A stretch of 64,000 bases of DNA, taken from contig NZ_VWVU01000001.1 in assembly GCF_008638365.1 (NCBI RefSeq), forward strand, positions 62,001-126,000. Reading direction: 5' to 3'. Both the position numbers and the translations under genes were made by a program. The DNA is from Nocardiopsis quinghaiensis (lineage in GTDB: Bacteria; Actinomycetota; Actinomycetes; Streptosporangiales; Streptosporangiaceae). The notes beneath the pieces were generated by a model. The model searched no databases. It was not told where the DNA came from and saw only the letters and a list, made by a program, of their open reading frames with translations. Below, one piece after another: positions 18,044 through 27,841 of the stretch (position 1 is the first letter of the stretch; each line of letters opens with the position of its first letter).

Positions 18044-19216
18044 GTGACGGTCTTCGACGACCTCGTCGGCCAGCAGGGCGCGACGGGCCAGCTCAAGCGT
18101 GCCGTGGCCGGCGCGACCGACCTCGTCTCCGGGGGCCGGGGCACCGGGATGACCCACGCCTGGCTGTTCACCGGGCCGCCCGGCTCCGGGCGCGAGGAGG
18201 CCGCGCTGGCCTTCGCCGCGGCCCTCCAGTGCGCCGACGGAGGCTGCGGGCACTGCGACTCCTGCCACCAGGTCCTCGCCGGGACCCACCCCGACATGCT
18301 GTACGTGCGGCCCAGCGGACTGAGCTTCGGAGTGGCCGCCACCCGCGACCTCGTGCTGCGCGCGGGCTCCAAGCCCTCCGGCGGGCGGTTCCGGATCATC
18401 CTGTTCGAGGACGCCGACCGTGCCACCGAGGCCGCCTCCAACGCCCTGCTCAAGGCGGTGGAGGAACCCTCCCCGCGCACGGTGTGGCTGCTGTGCACGC
18501 CCACCCCCGAGGACCTGCTCGTCACCATCCGCTCCCGCTGCCGCATGGTCACCCTGACCACTCCCGGCACTCGGGAGTTGGCGGACGCCCTCGTCCAGCG
18601 CGACGGGATCGACGCCGACACCGCCCGCTCGGCCGCGGTCGCCGCCGCCGGACGGATCGACCGGGCCCGGCAGCTGGCCACCGATCCCGAAGCGCGCAGG
18701 CGCCGGGAGGAGGTGCTGTCCATCCCGGTCCGGCTCGACGGTCTCGGTGCGTGCGTCACCTCCGCCGCACGGCTCTACGAGATCGCCGAGGAGGAGTCCA
18801 AGGCCCTCACCAAGGCACTCGACGAGAAGGAGCGGGGAGAGCTCAGGGCCGCGTTCGGCGAGGGCTCCACGGGCAAGGGCGTGGCCAAGGCGGTACGCGG
18901 CTCGGCGGGCGCGATGAAGGACCTGGAGGAGCGGCAGAAGCGCCGCGCGACCCGGACCAAGCGCGACTCCTACGACCGTGCCCTGCTCGACCTGGCCGCC
19001 TTCTACCGGGACGTGCTCACCCTGCAGCTCGGGGCGCGGGTGGAACTGTCCACGGCCGAGCGCTCCGGCGACCTGGAGCGCGTCGCGCGCGCCGGCGCCC
19101 CCGAGCCCACGCTGCGCCGGATCGACGCCATCATGCAGTGCCGTGAGCGTATCGCCGCGAACGTGCACCCCCAGATCGCCATGGAGGCCATGACCTCCGC
19201 CCTCCTGGCCGGATAG
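18044..19216 (+). CDS. holB: DNA polymerase III subunit delta-prime
   Basis: A 390-residue clamp-loader subunit. It has the AAA+ fold with a modified Walker A (TGPPGSGREEAALAFA, with Arg in place of the ATP-binding Lys, as usual for delta-prime), a zinc module CADGGCGHCDSCHQ, the sensor/Walker B region IILFEDADRATEAASNALLKAVEEP, and LVTIRSRCRMVTL. It acts with DnaX and delta to load the beta clamp at replication forks. Starts at GTG preceded by GGGGGGAAGA. The neighbouring tmk is a common companion of holB, here separated by the convergent peptidoglycan-binding gene. Confidence 0.94.
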   Translation: MTVFDDLVGQQGATGQLKRAVAGATDLVSGGRGTGMTHAWLFTGPPGSGREEAALAFAAALQCADGGCGHCDSCHQVLAGTHPDMLYVRPSGLSFGVAATRDLVLRAGSKPSGGRFRIILFEDADRATEAASNALLKAVEEPSPRTVWLLCTPTPEDLLVTIRSRCRMVTLTTPGTRELADALVQRDGIDADTARSAAVAAAGRIDRARQLATDPEARRRREEVLSIPVRLDGLGACVTSAARLYEIAEEESKALTKALDEKERGELRAAFGEGSTGKGVAKAVRGSAGAMKDLEERQKRRATRTKRDSYDRALLDLAAFYRDVLTLQLGARVELSTAERSGDLERVARAGAPEPTLRRIDAIMQCRERIAANVHPQIAMEAMTSALLAG

Positions 19217-19317
19217 GCGGCGGCGCCACGGGCGCGGGGCCCGCGCCGTTGGTGGACAATGGTGCGGCGTTGACGACACGCCGACCAGGGTCGGCCGTAA
19301 CAGGAAGGCGGACGCCG

Positions 19318-20877
19318 GTGAGGACGAGGGTTCGGGGAACGTGGGCGGCCGTGCTCGCCGGGGTCGTGCTGCTGGCGACGGCGTGTACGGCGGACCCGGG
19401 GGAGCCGTCGGGGGAGGGAGGCGCCCCCGAGGCCGTGGACGCGCTCGCCGGCTTCGCCGACCAGGAACTCGCCTGGGACGAGTGCGACAGCGGCCCGTCC
19501 GGTACCGAGTGCGCGACCTACGAGGTGCCCCTGGACTACGAGGCCCCCGGGGGCGAGCGCATCGGGATCGCGGTCAAGCGGCTCCCCGCCAGCGGCGGCG
19601 ACGCCCTCGGCTCCCTGCTGGTCAACCCCGGCGGGCCGGGCGGTTCCGGGTACGACTTCGTCGACCACGCCCCCCACATCGTCAGCAGCGCGGTGCGCAA
19701 GAGGTTCGACGTGGTCGGGTTCGACCCGCGCGGGGTCGGGCGCAGCTCACCGTTGACCTGCATGGACGCCGAGGGCATCGACGAGTTCCTCGGCGGTGTG
19801 GACAGTGTCGAGGGCGACGGCGACATGTCCGAGGTGACCGACGCCGAGCAGAGGGAGCTGGAGGAGGACAGCCGCGACTTCGTCGAGGCCTGTCAGGCCA
19901 ACGATCCCGAGCTCATGCTGCACATGGGCACCGCCGACGTCGCCCGCGACATGGACATCCTGCGCGCCCTGGTCGGCGACGAGCAGCTCACCTACCTGGG
20001 CGCCTCCTACGGCACCCACATCGGCGCCCAGTACGCCGAGCAGTTCCCCGACCGGGTGCGCGCGCTGGTGCTCGACGGCGCCATGGACCCCAGCCAGGGA
20101 CAGCTCGACCTCAGCGTGCAGCAGGCGGCCGGGTTCGAGACCGCACTGCGGGCCTTCGTGGAGGACTGCCTCGACCTGCCGGACTGCCCGCTCGGCGGTT
20201 CCGGCGACAGTGTGGACGACGGTGTCGACGCGCTGAGCGGTTTCCTTGCGGACACCGCCGAGGAGCCCCTGTCCAACAGCATGGACGACCGCGAGGTCAA
20301 CCGGGCCCGTGCCGAGCTGGGCGTACTCGCCGCCCTGTACACCGAGAACTGGTGGCCGCGCGTGCGCGAGGGGCTCACCGCCGGGATGGAGGACGGTGAC
20401 GGCACCGTGCTGATGCAGCTCGCCGACGACCTGTACAACCGCGGGGAGCCGGCCGCCTACGAGAACTCCACGGCGGCGCTCATCGCGGTGAACTGCTCCG
20501 ACTCGCCCAGCCCGCGCGACGTGCAGGCCTACGCCGACGCCGCCGCCGAGGCCGGTGAGGAGTCGCCGATCTTCGGTCCCACACTGGCGTGGGGCGCGCT
20601 GCCGTGCGCGTACTGGCCGGAGGAGGCGGTGGCCCCGTCCGCCGAGCTCGACGGCGAGGGGGCCGACCCCGTCATGGTGGTGGGCACCACGCGGGACTCG
20701 GCCACCCCGTACGCGTGGTCCGAGGCGCTCGCCGAACAGCTCGACTCGGGCTTCCTGGTGACCCGGGACGGCGACGGCCACACCGGCTACCGGATGGGCG
20801 ACCAGTGCGTCGACGAGACCGTGGACGCCTACCTGATCGATCTCGCCGTACCCGAGGACGGAATGGCCTGCGTGTAG
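19318..20877 (+). CDS. lipoprotein alpha/beta hydrolase, tripeptidyl aminopeptidase (Tap)-like
   Basis: A 519-residue exported lipoprotein: short basic N-terminus, hydrophobic core and lipobox LLATAC. The hydrolase body has the oxyanion motif NPGGPGGSG, the nucleophile elbow YLGASYGTH (Ser 230), and a C-terminal Tap-like domain ending with the histidine region DGDGHTGYRMGDQCVDE. Actinomycete members (SlpD/SlpE/Tap types) release N-terminal tripeptides or act as proline-type peptidases outside the cell. The GTG at 19318 is chosen because AGGAAGG precedes it and the signal peptide then starts correctly. It is the last chromosomal-type gene before the polyketide cluster. Confidence 0.88.
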   Translation: MRTRVRGTWAAVLAGVVLLATACTADPGEPSGEGGAPEAVDALAGFADQELAWDECDSGPSGTECATYEVPLDYEAPGGERIGIAVKRLPASGGDALGSLLVNPGGPGGSGYDFVDHAPHIVSSAVRKRFDVVGFDPRGVGRSSPLTCMDAEGIDEFLGGVDSVEGDGDMSEVTDAEQRELEEDSRDFVEACQANDPELMLHMGTADVARDMDILRALVGDEQLTYLGASYGTHIGAQYAEQFPDRVRALVLDGAMDPSQGQLDLSVQQAAGFETALRAFVEDCLDLPDCPLGGSGDSVDDGVDALSGFLADTAEEPLSNSMDDREVNRARAELGVLAALYTENWWPRVREGLTAGMEDGDGTVLMQLADDLYNRGEPAAYENSTAALIAVNCSDSPSPRDVQAYADAAAEAGEESPIFGPTLAWGALPCAYWPEEAVAPSAELDGEGADPVMVVGTTRDSATPYAWSEALAEQLDSGFLVTRDGDGHTGYRMGDQCVDETVDAYLIDLAVPEDGMACV

Positions 20878-20882
20878 TCCCG

Positions 20883-20911
20883 TTGCATAGCAATTATCAC
20901 GCTGTTATGGA
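20883..20911 (+). promoter_or_regulatory. candidate promoter for the PKSE operon
   Basis: The 148-base spacer before the polyketide synthase is clearly AT-richer than its surroundings. TTGCAT and TATGGA are separated by 17 bases, a reasonable sigma-70-like spacing. This is a visual match only, with a leader of about 110 bases before the start codon. Confidence 0.3.
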
Positions 20912-21025
20912 ATAGGGGTTGCACGGAGGCGCACTAACGGAGAAGACAGGGAGCCCCCGCACGCGCATGATTGTTCTGGGATTACTGGCGGATATCGCCA
21001 TTCCTTGAAATCGTGTGGGTGGGGT

Positions 21026-24000
21026 ATGGAAAACACCAGAATTGCTGTCGTGGGAATCGCTCTGCGTTATCCGGACGCAGACTCCCCCCTGGATCTTTGG
21101 GATAACGTACTCGCTGGCAGGAGGGCCTTCCGCCGTCTTCCCAGCGAGCGCATGAACCTGGACGACTACTGGTCCCAGGACCCTTCCGCGGAGGACCGCT
21201 TCTACTCGGACAAGGCTGCGGTGCTGCGCGGGTTCTCGTTCGACAGGGCGCGCTACCGGGTGTCCGGGAGTTCTTTCCGTTCGACGGATATGACGCACTG
21301 GCTCGCTCTCGACACGATGGCCCGGGCCTTGGAGGACGCTGGTTTCCCCGAGGGGGATGGGCTGCCGCGGCGGTCCACCGGAGTGGTCATCGGAAACAGC
21401 CTCACGGGTGAGTTCTCCCGGGCCAACACGATGCGGCTGCGCTGGCCCTACGTGCGCAGGACGGTCGCCTCGGCCCTGCTCGACCACGGTTGGGGGGAGG
21501 AGGAGGCCGACGCCTTCCTGTCCGACCTGGAGGAGTCCTACAAGGCACCCTTTCCACGCATCGACGAGGACACCCTCGCCGGGGGCCTGTCCAACACCAT
21601 CGCGGGCCGGGTCTGCAACCACTTCGACCTGGGCGGCGGCGGCTACACGGTCGACGGCGCCTGCTCGTCCTCCCTGCTGTCGGTCGCCACGGCCGCGACC
21701 GCCCTGGCCGAGGGGGACCTCGACGCCGCGCTCGCCGGCGGGGTCGACCTGTCCATCGACCCCTTCGAGGTGATCGGCTTCGCCAAGACCGGGGCCCTGG
21801 CCACCGGCGAGATGAAGGTCTACGACAAGGACTCCAACGGTTTCTGGCCGGGGGAGGGCTCCGGGGCGCTCGTTCTCATGCGGGAGGAGGACGCGATCGC
21901 CCAGGGCAAGCGCGTCTACGCCGTGATCACGGGCTGGGCGGTCTCCTCCGACGGCAGGGGCGGGATCACCCGGCCCGAGGAGAGCGGGCACCGGCTCGCG
22001 CTGGAGCGGGCCTACGCGCGGGCCGGGTACGGGATCGAGACGGTCGGCTACTTCGAGGGCCACGGCACCGGCACCGCGCTGGGCGACGCGACCGAGCTCG
22101 CGGCGCTCTCCGGCGCCAGGACCGCCGCCGACCCCTCCGCCCCTCCGGCGGCCCTCGGCTCGGTGAAGGCCAACTTCGGCCACACCAAGGCCGCGGCGGG
22201 TGTCGCCGGACTGATCAAGGCGATCCTCACCGTGTACCACCGGGTCATCCCGCCCGGCACCGGGCACCACGACCCGCACCCGCTGCTGGAGGAGGAGTCG
22301 GCGGCGCTGTACGTGCCGGACCGCGCGCTGCCGTGGCCCCAGGACCGCCCCGTGCGTGCCGGGGTCTCGGCCATGGGGTTCGGCGGGGTCAACACCCACA
22401 TCACGGTGGAGGCGGCGGCCGACCGTGAGGGAGCCGGGATCACAGCCCGCACCCGCGAGCTGGTGTCCGGTCGCCAGGGCGCCGAACTGCTGGTCGTGGA
22501 GGGCGGTGACACCGCCGACGTGCGCCAGCGGCTGGAGGAGCTCTCGGAGGTCCTGCCCCGCCTCTCCTACGCCGAGCTCACCGACCTGGCGCACACACTC
22601 GCCGAGCGGACCGGTGGAGGCCCCGCGCGCGCCGCCGTCGTCGCCTCCTCGCCCGAGGCCGCCGCGGACGCGGTACGCGCGCTGGTCGAACGGATCGACT
22701 CGGGTGAGCGGGAGGTCGTCTCCCCGGCGCGGGGGATCTTCCTCGCGCACCGATCCACCCCGCCCAGCATCCGCTACCTCTTCCCCGGACAGGGCTCGGG
22801 GAACGGCGGACCCGGTGCGCTCCGCCGCCGGTTCGGCCGGGCCGACGAGGTCGTGGCCTCCGCCCGGCTGCGGGCGGACGGGGACCAGGCGGCCACCGAG
22901 ATCGCCCAGCCGCGCATCGTGGCCGGTTCCCTGGCGGCCCTGGCCGTGCTGGACGACATCGGCGTGCGGGCGGACGGGGCCGTCGGCCACAGCCTCGGCG
23001 AGTTGACCGCCCTGCACTGGGCGGGTGCGGCCGACGCCGCCGAGATCCTCGACCTCGCCGCCGCCCGGGGCCGAGCGATGGCCGCGACGGGCGGGGACGA
23101 CGGTGCCATGGCCGGTCTGGCGGCCTCTCCCGAGCGGGTGGAGGCGCTGGTCGCGGACGAGGCCGAACTGGTCGTCGCCGGGTACAACGGGCCCGAGCAG
23201 ACCGTCGTCTCCGGTGCGGCCGAGGCCGTGGAGAGGGTCTGCCGGAGGGCGCGCGCCGACGGGATCGCCGCCACGCGCGTGAACGTCTCGCACGCCTTCC
23301 ACTCCCCGTTGGTCGCCCCCGCCACCGAGGAGTTCGGCCGACGGCTCGACGGGACCCGGTTCGCGCCGCTGTCGGCCGGTGTGGTCTCCACGGTGACCGG
23401 GGCGCCCCTCGGCGCCGACACCGATACGCGTTCACTCCTGAGCGAGCAGATCGTGCTCCCGGTGCGTTTCCACGAGGCCGTCGTCCGTGCGGCGGAGGGC
23501 GCGGACCTCTTCGTCGAAGTGGGTCCGGGGCGCGTGCTCACCGGACTCGCGGCCACCGCCGTTCCGGACGTCCCGGCCGTGGCCGTGGACACGGACTCCA
23601 CCTCACTGGCCTCCTTCCTCGGGGCGGTCGCCGCCGTCTACGCCCTCGGCGCGCCCGTGGACGTACGGGCGCTCTTCACCGGGCGGCTCGTCCGGGACCT
23701 GCCGGACGAGTTCGAGTTCCTGGCCAGTCCCTGTGAGACCGCCCCCAGCGTGGAGGTGGGGCGCACCGACGGCAGGGCCCCCGCGCCCGCTGTCCCCGAG
23801 GACGGGGCGGGCGGCGGCCGGGAGGAGGCCGCCGACACGTTGGAGCTCCTGCGCGCGCTCTCCGCCGAACGCGTCGAACTCCCCGTGTCCATGGTGGGGC
23901 CGGACACACGGCCGCTGGACGACCTCCACCTGAGCTCCATCACGGTCGGCCAGATCGTCAACGAGGTCACCCGGCGCCTGGGCCTGCCCCCGATGGGGGC

Positions 24001-26845
24001 GACGTCGGGGTACGCGACCTCCAGCCTGGGGGAACTGGCCGAGACCATCGACGCGCTGGCGCGGACCGCGGACGGCGGGGACGCCGCGGGGGAGGCACCG
24101 GGGGTGGCTCCGTGGGTGCGCGCCTTCGAGGCCGCCTACGTCGAGGCCCCGCCTCCTCGGCCGGGGCCCGCCGAGACCGCCGACCGGGACCGGGACGGGT
24201 GGAGCGTGTACGCCTCGCCCGGACACCCCCTGGCCGAGCCGCTGCGCGAGGCGCTCTCCGACCACGGCGGTGGCGTCCTCCTCTGCCTCCCCGCCGACGG
24301 CGGGGCACACCTCGTGGGGACGTTCCTGGACGCGGCACGCGCCGCGCTGGCCGCCGGACCGGAGGGACGGTTCGTCGTGGTCCAGGGCGGGCGCGGTGCC
24401 TCGGGGGTCGCCAGGACGCTGCACCAGGAGCTGCCCGGTGTGACCACCACCCTGATCACCCTGCACGACCCGGAGCCGGCTCCCGGTGAGGCGCGGGAGG
24501 AGGCCGTGCGCCGGGTGGCCGCCGAGGTCGCGGCCACATCCGGGTTCGCGGAGGTGCGCTACGACGCGGAGGGACGCCGCACGGTCCCCGTGCTGCGGGC
24601 CACGCTCCCCGGACGGCCGGACGGCGGTGAGGCCCCCCTCGGGCCGGACGACGTGCTCCTGGTCACCGGCGGCGGAAAGGGCATCACCGCCGAGTGCGCC
24701 CTGTCCCTGGCCACGGAGTACGGTGCCGGGCTCGCCCTCGTCGGCCGCGCGTCCGAGGAGGAGGACGCCGAGCTGGCCGCGAACCTGGAGAGGATGTCGG
24801 CGTCCGGGGTCCGCTACCGCTACGAGCGGGCCGACGTGACCCGCCCCGAGGAGGTCCGGCGCGCGGTGAGCGCCCTCCAGGAGCGGCTGGGAGCCGTCAC
24901 CGCGGTGCTGCACGGAGCCGGCCGCAACGAGCCGGCCGCTGTGGGAACGCTGACCGAGCCGGTCTTCCGGCGCACGCTCGCGCCCAAGACCGACGGCCTG
25001 GAGGCCGTCCTCGGCGCGCTCGACCCCGCGCGGCTGCGCCTGCTGGTCACCTTCGGCAGCATCATCGGCCGGGCCGGGCTGCGCGGTGAGGCGCACTACT
25101 CCACCGCCAACGACTGGCTCACCGAGATGACGGTCGAGTACGGGCGGGAGCACCCGGACACACGCGTCCTGGCCCTGGAGTGGTCGGTGTGGTCCGGCGC
25201 CGGTATGGGGGAGAGGCTCGGCGTGGTGGAGGCGCTGATGCGCGACGGCATCACGCCCGTCTCCGCCGAGGAGGGGATAGCGGTCCTGCACCAGGTCCTC
25301 CGTGATCCCTCCGCGGGCCCGGTGCTGGTCGTCAGCGGCCGTACCGGCGGCATGCCGACGCTCGCGACGGAGGAGCGCGAACTCCCCCTGGGCCGTTTCG
25401 TCGACCGGGTCCTCGTGCACTACCCCGGGGTCGAGCTGGTCACCGAGACCGTGCTGTCGTCGACCGACGACCCCTACCTGGACGACCACCTGCTGGACGG
25501 CGACATGCTCTTCCCCGCGGTGGTCGGCATGGAGGCGATGGCCCAGGTCGCGGCGGCCGTGAGCGGGCACAGCGGTCCTCCCGTGCTGGAACGGGGGCGC
25601 TTCCTGCGCCCGGTGGCCGTCCGTCCCGGAGACACGACCACCATCCGCGTCGCCGCGCTGGTGCGCGACGGCGAGACGGTGGAGGTCGTCGTCCGCAGCG
25701 AGGAGACGGGCTACGACGCGGACCACTTCCGCGCCGTCCTGAGCTGGCGGAGCACCGGTCCCGAGGAGGAGCGCCCCCCGACGGCGGACACGGTCCTGTC
25801 GCTGCCCCGGGTGCCGATCGATCCCGACGAGCTGTACGGGAGCGTCCTCTTCCAGGGCAAGCGGTTCCAGCGGCTGCTGTCCTACCGAAGGGTGAGCGCG
25901 CGCCACGTGGTCGCGGAGCTGTCCACCGTCGCTCCGGGGGACTGGTTCGGGGTCTTCCTGCCCCAGGAGAGGGTCCTGGCGGATCCGGGAGTGCGCGACG
26001 CCGCCATGCACGTCCTCCAGGCCTGCGTCCCGGACGGGACCCTGCTGCCGGAGGGAGTCGACCGGATCGTCCTGGCCCGTCCCGAGGACCAGGAGGCCGA
26101 CTGCGTGCTGCTCGACGCGCGCGAGCGCTCGCAGGACGGGGACTCCTACGTCTACGACGTCGATGTGCGGGACTCCTCCGGGGCGCTGGTGGAGCGCTGG
26201 GAGGGCCTGCGGCTCAGGGCGGTGCGCCGGAGCGGCGGCGCCGGCCCGTGGGTGCCCGCGCTGCTGGGGCCGCACCTGGAGCGTGAACTGGAGCAGGTGC
26301 TGGGCGGTTCCAGGGCCGTGGTCGTCGATCCCGACCCGTCCTCCGGCCCCGCCGGGGACACCGAGGAGCGGAGGGCGAGGACCGAACTCGCGGTCAGCCG
26401 GGCCCTGAACCGGCCCGTCCGGGTGCGCCACCGTCCGGACGGGCGCCCGGAGGCGGAGGAGTCGGCGGTGTCGGCCTCGCACGGGGCGGGGGTGACGCTG
26501 GCGGTCGCGGGCGCGGAACGGATCGCCTGCGACGTGGAGACCGTGGCCGAACGCCCGCAGGAGGAGTGGAGCGGCCTGCTCGGCCACGGGCTCCTGTCCG
26601 TGCGCGACCTGGTCGCCGAGCAGGCGGGGGAGTCCGCGCACGTCGCGGCGACGCGCCTGTGGAGCGCCCTGGAGTGCCTGCGCAAGTCGGGGGGCACCGG
26701 CCGCTCCCTGACCCTGGAGGAGGTGCGCCCCCACGGGTGGGTGGTCCTCTCGTCGGGGGACGCCCGCGTCGCCACCTGGACGACCACGCTGAACGCGAAC
26801 CCCGACCCGGTGGTGTTCGCCGTCCTGTCCGGAGAGGAGAGGTGA
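21026..26845 (+). CDS. pksE: enediyne-type iterative polyketide synthase (PKSE)
   Basis: A 1939-residue iterative type I PKS with the KS-AT-ACP-KR-DH-PPTase order specific to enediyne PKSEs. KS (about 1-465) has Cys213 in VDGACSSSLLS, His346 in EGHGTGT and His386 in FGHTKAAAG. AT (about 575-880) has Ser656 in GHSLGE and HAFHSPL. The ACP (about 925-1000) carries the PKSE signature DLHLSSI, with Ser971 as likely phosphopantetheine site. KR starts at VTGGGKG (1213) with Tyr1358 in YSTAN. DH has the full HLLDGDMLFP motif (His1488). The C-terminal PPTase has DVE (1836-1838) and WSALECLRK (W1879, E1883, K1887), so the enzyme probably self-modifies. Family members build linear polyenes from malonyl-CoA. 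The ATG at 21026 follows GGGTGGGG. Confidence 0.96.
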   Translation: MENTRIAVVGIALRYPDADSPLDLWDNVLAGRRAFRRLPSERMNLDDYWSQDPSAEDRFYSDKAAVLRGFSFDRARYRVSGSSFRSTDMTHWLALDTMARALEDAGFPEGDGLPRRSTGVVIGNSLTGEFSRANTMRLRWPYVRRTVASALLDHGWGEEEADAFLSDLEESYKAPFPRIDEDTLAGGLSNTIAGRVCNHFDLGGGGYTVDGACSSSLLSVATAATALAEGDLDAALAGGVDLSIDPFEVIGFAKTGALATGEMKVYDKDSNGFWPGEGSGALVLMREEDAIAQGKRVYAVITGWAVSSDGRGGITRPEESGHRLALERAYARAGYGIETVGYFEGHGTGTALGDATELAALSGARTAADPSAPPAALGSVKANFGHTKAAAGVAGLIKAILTVYHRVIPPGTGHHDPHPLLEEESAALYVPDRALPWPQDRPVRAGVSAMGFGGVNTHITVEAAADREGAGITARTRELVSGRQGAELLVVEGGDTADVRQRLEELSEVLPRLSYAELTDLAHTLAERTGGGPARAAVVASSPEAAADAVRALVERIDSGEREVVSPARGIFLAHRSTPPSIRYLFPGQGSGNGGPGALRRRFGRADEVVASARLRADGDQAATEIAQPRIVAGSLAALAVLDDIGVRADGAVGHSLGELTALHWAGAADAAEILDLAAARGRAMAATGGDDGAMAGLAASPERVEALVADEAELVVAGYNGPEQTVVSGAAEAVERVCRRARADGIAATRVNVSHAFHSPLVAPATEEFGRRLDGTRFAPLSAGVVSTVTGAPLGADTDTRSLLSEQIVLPVRFHEAVVRAAEGADLFVEVGPGRVLTGLAATAVPDVPAVAVDTDSTSLASFLGAVAAVYALGAPVDVRALFTGRLVRDLPDEFEFLASPCETAPSVEVGRTDGRAPAPAVPEDGAGGGREEAADTLELLRALSAERVELPVSMVGPDTRPLDDLHLSSITVGQIVNEVTRRLGLPPMGATSGYATSSLGELAETIDALARTADGGDAAGEAPGVAPWVRAFEAAYVEAPPPRPGPAETADRDRDGWSVYASPGHPLAEPLREALSDHGGGVLLCLPADGGAHLVGTFLDAARAALAAGPEGRFVVVQGGRGASGVARTLHQELPGVTTTLITLHDPEPAPGEAREEAVRRVAAEVAATSGFAEVRYDAEGRRTVPVLRATLPGRPDGGEAPLGPDDVLLVTGGGKGITAECALSLATEYGAGLALVGRASEEEDAELAANLERMSASGVRYRYERADVTRPEEVRRAVSALQERLGAVTAVLHGAGRNEPAAVGTLTEPVFRRTLAPKTDGLEAVLGALDPARLRLLVTFGSIIGRAGLRGEAHYSTANDWLTEMTVEYGREHPDTRVLALEWSVWSGAGMGERLGVVEALMRDGITPVSAEEGIAVLHQVLRDPSAGPVLVVSGRTGGMPTLATEERELPLGRFVDRVLVHYPGVELVTETVLSSTDDPYLDDHLLDGDMLFPAVVGMEAMAQVAAAVSGHSGPPVLERGRFLRPVAVRPGDTTTIRVAALVRDGETVEVVVRSEETGYDADHFRAVLSWRSTGPEEERPPTADTVLSLPRVPIDPDELYGSVLFQGKRFQRLLSYRRVSARHVVAELSTVAPGDWFGVFLPQERVLADPGVRDAAMHVLQACVPDGTLLPEGVDRIVLARPEDQEADCVLLDARERSQDGDSYVYDVDVRDSSGALVERWEGLRLRAVRRSGGAGPWVPALLGPHLERELEQVLGGSRAVVVDPDPSSGPAGDTEERRARTELAVSRALNRPVRVRHRPDGRPEAEESAVSASHGAGVTLAVAGAERIACDVETVAERPQEEWSGLLGHGLLSVRDLVAEQAGESAHVAATRLWSALECLRKSGGTGRSLTLEEVRPHGWVVLSSGDARVATWTTTLNANPDPVVFAVLSGEER

Positions 26846-27318
26846 TGTCCGACTACTACGAGCTCCGCCACACCGTCGGTTTCGAGGAGACGAACCTGGT
26901 GGGCAACGTCTACTACGTCAACTACCTGCGCTGGCAGGGGCGCTGCCGGGAGATGTTCCTCAAGGAGCGGGCCCCCGGCGTCCTGGAGGACGTGCGCGGG
27001 GACCTGAAGCTGTTCACGCTCAAGGTGGACTGCGAGTTCTTCGCCGAGATCACGGCCTTCGACGAACTCTCCGTACGGATGCGCCTGGAGGAGCTGACCC
27101 AGACCCAGGTGCAGTTCTCCTTCGACTACGTGCTCCTGGACGGCGAGGCGGAGACGCTCGTGGCGCGCGGCAGGCAGCGCATCGCCTGCATGCGCGGTCC
27201 CAACACGGCCACGGTGCCCACCCGCGTCCCCGAGGAGCTGCGCGAGGTACTCGCGGCGTACACCGTGGACGGGACGGCCGCGGGCGGCCGCGCCCCGGTA
27301 CGAACGGCGGGTGGTTGA
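26845..27318 (+). CDS. enediyne thioesterase, hotdog fold (E10/TEBC type)
   Basis: A 157-residue single-domain hotdog thioesterase. The start overlaps the PKSE stop codon (tgATG), implying translational coupling. The N-terminal pattern ETNLVGNVYYVNYLRWQGRC closely matches CalE7/SgcE10/DynE7-type enzymes. These lack the usual acidic catalytic residue and use an Asn and Arg pair; the equivalents here appear to be Asn17 and Arg35. With PKSE such enzymes release a polyene or beta-keto acid product in vitro. Together the two genes are the minimal enediyne core. Confidence 0.94.
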   Translation: MSDYYELRHTVGFEETNLVGNVYYVNYLRWQGRCREMFLKERAPGVLEDVRGDLKLFTLKVDCEFFAEITAFDELSVRMRLEELTQTQVQFSFDYVLLDGEAETLVARGRQRIACMRGPNTATVPTRVPEELREVLAAYTVDGTAAGGRAPVRTAGG

Positions 27319-27319
27319 C

Positions 27320-27841
27320 ATGGAGTCCCTGCGACAGGTGATGTCCACGTTCGCGACCGGGGTCACGGTGATCACGGTCGGCGGTGCCAACCCCCACGGC
27401 ATGACGGCCAACGCCTTCTGCTCGGTGTCGCTGGACCCGCCCCTGGTGCTGTGCTGCGTCTCGGGAACGGCCCGGCTGCACAAGGCGGTCGCGGCCGAGG
27501 GGCACTTCGCGGTGTCGGTCCTGTGCGCGGAACAGGAGGGGGCCGCGCGCTACTTCGCCGACCGCTCCCGGCCGTGCGGGCGTGAGCAGTTCGCGCCGGT
27601 GGACTGGCTGCCCGGGCCCCGGACGGGAGCGCCCCTGATCTCCGACGCGCTGGCCTGGCTGGAGTGCGAGGTGACGGAGGAGCACGTGGCCGGCGACCAC
27701 TCGATCTTCGTCGGACGGGTGCTGGACGCGGCTCCGGGGACCGAGCGCACCGCGCTGCTGTTCCACGGGGGCTCCTTCCGGGGGCTCGCCGACGGTTCCG
27801 TGACCGCCGCCCGTCCGGACGGGACGGTGAGCGCGGGATGA
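27320..27841 (+). CDS. flavin reductase (E6 type)
   Basis: A 173-residue FMN-binding split-barrel flavin reductase: MSTFATGVTVITVGGANPHGMTANAF, SLDPPLVLCCV and FAVSVLCAEQEG are hallmark segments of the SgcE6/ActVB/HpaC family. It uses NAD(P)H to make free FADH2 or FMNH2 for partner monooxygenases. In C-1027 biosynthesis the E6 enzyme serves the hydroxylase SgcC. The HpaB-like protein at 42904-44487 and the acyl-CoA-dehydrogenase-fold protein at 41449-42636 are obvious candidate partners here. The ATG at 27320 lies one base beyond the thioesterase stop codon. Confidence 0.9.
   Translation: MESLRQVMSTFATGVTVITVGGANPHGMTANAFCSVSLDPPLVLCCVSGTARLHKAVAAEGHFAVSVLCAEQEGAARYFADRSRPCGREQFAPVDWLPGPRTGAPLISDALAWLECEVTEEHVAGDHSIFVGRVLDAAPGTERTALLFHGGSFRGLADGSVTAARPDGTVSAG

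Noticed and set aside
20897..23302. 801-codon minus-strand frame crossing the PKSE promoter
   Set aside because: Antisense to the ketosynthase and no protein-like features.
23603..26734. Very long minus-strand open frame (over 1000 codons) opposite the PKSE gene
   Set aside because: It mirrors the codon bias of the polyketide synthase, has no domain features and is rich in Arg/Gly/His typical of antisense GC frames.
21026..26845. PUFA synthase or modular PKS
   Set aside because: A single ACP between AT and KR, the DLHLSSI motif and the integrated C-terminal PPTase are specific to the enediyne PKSE type.
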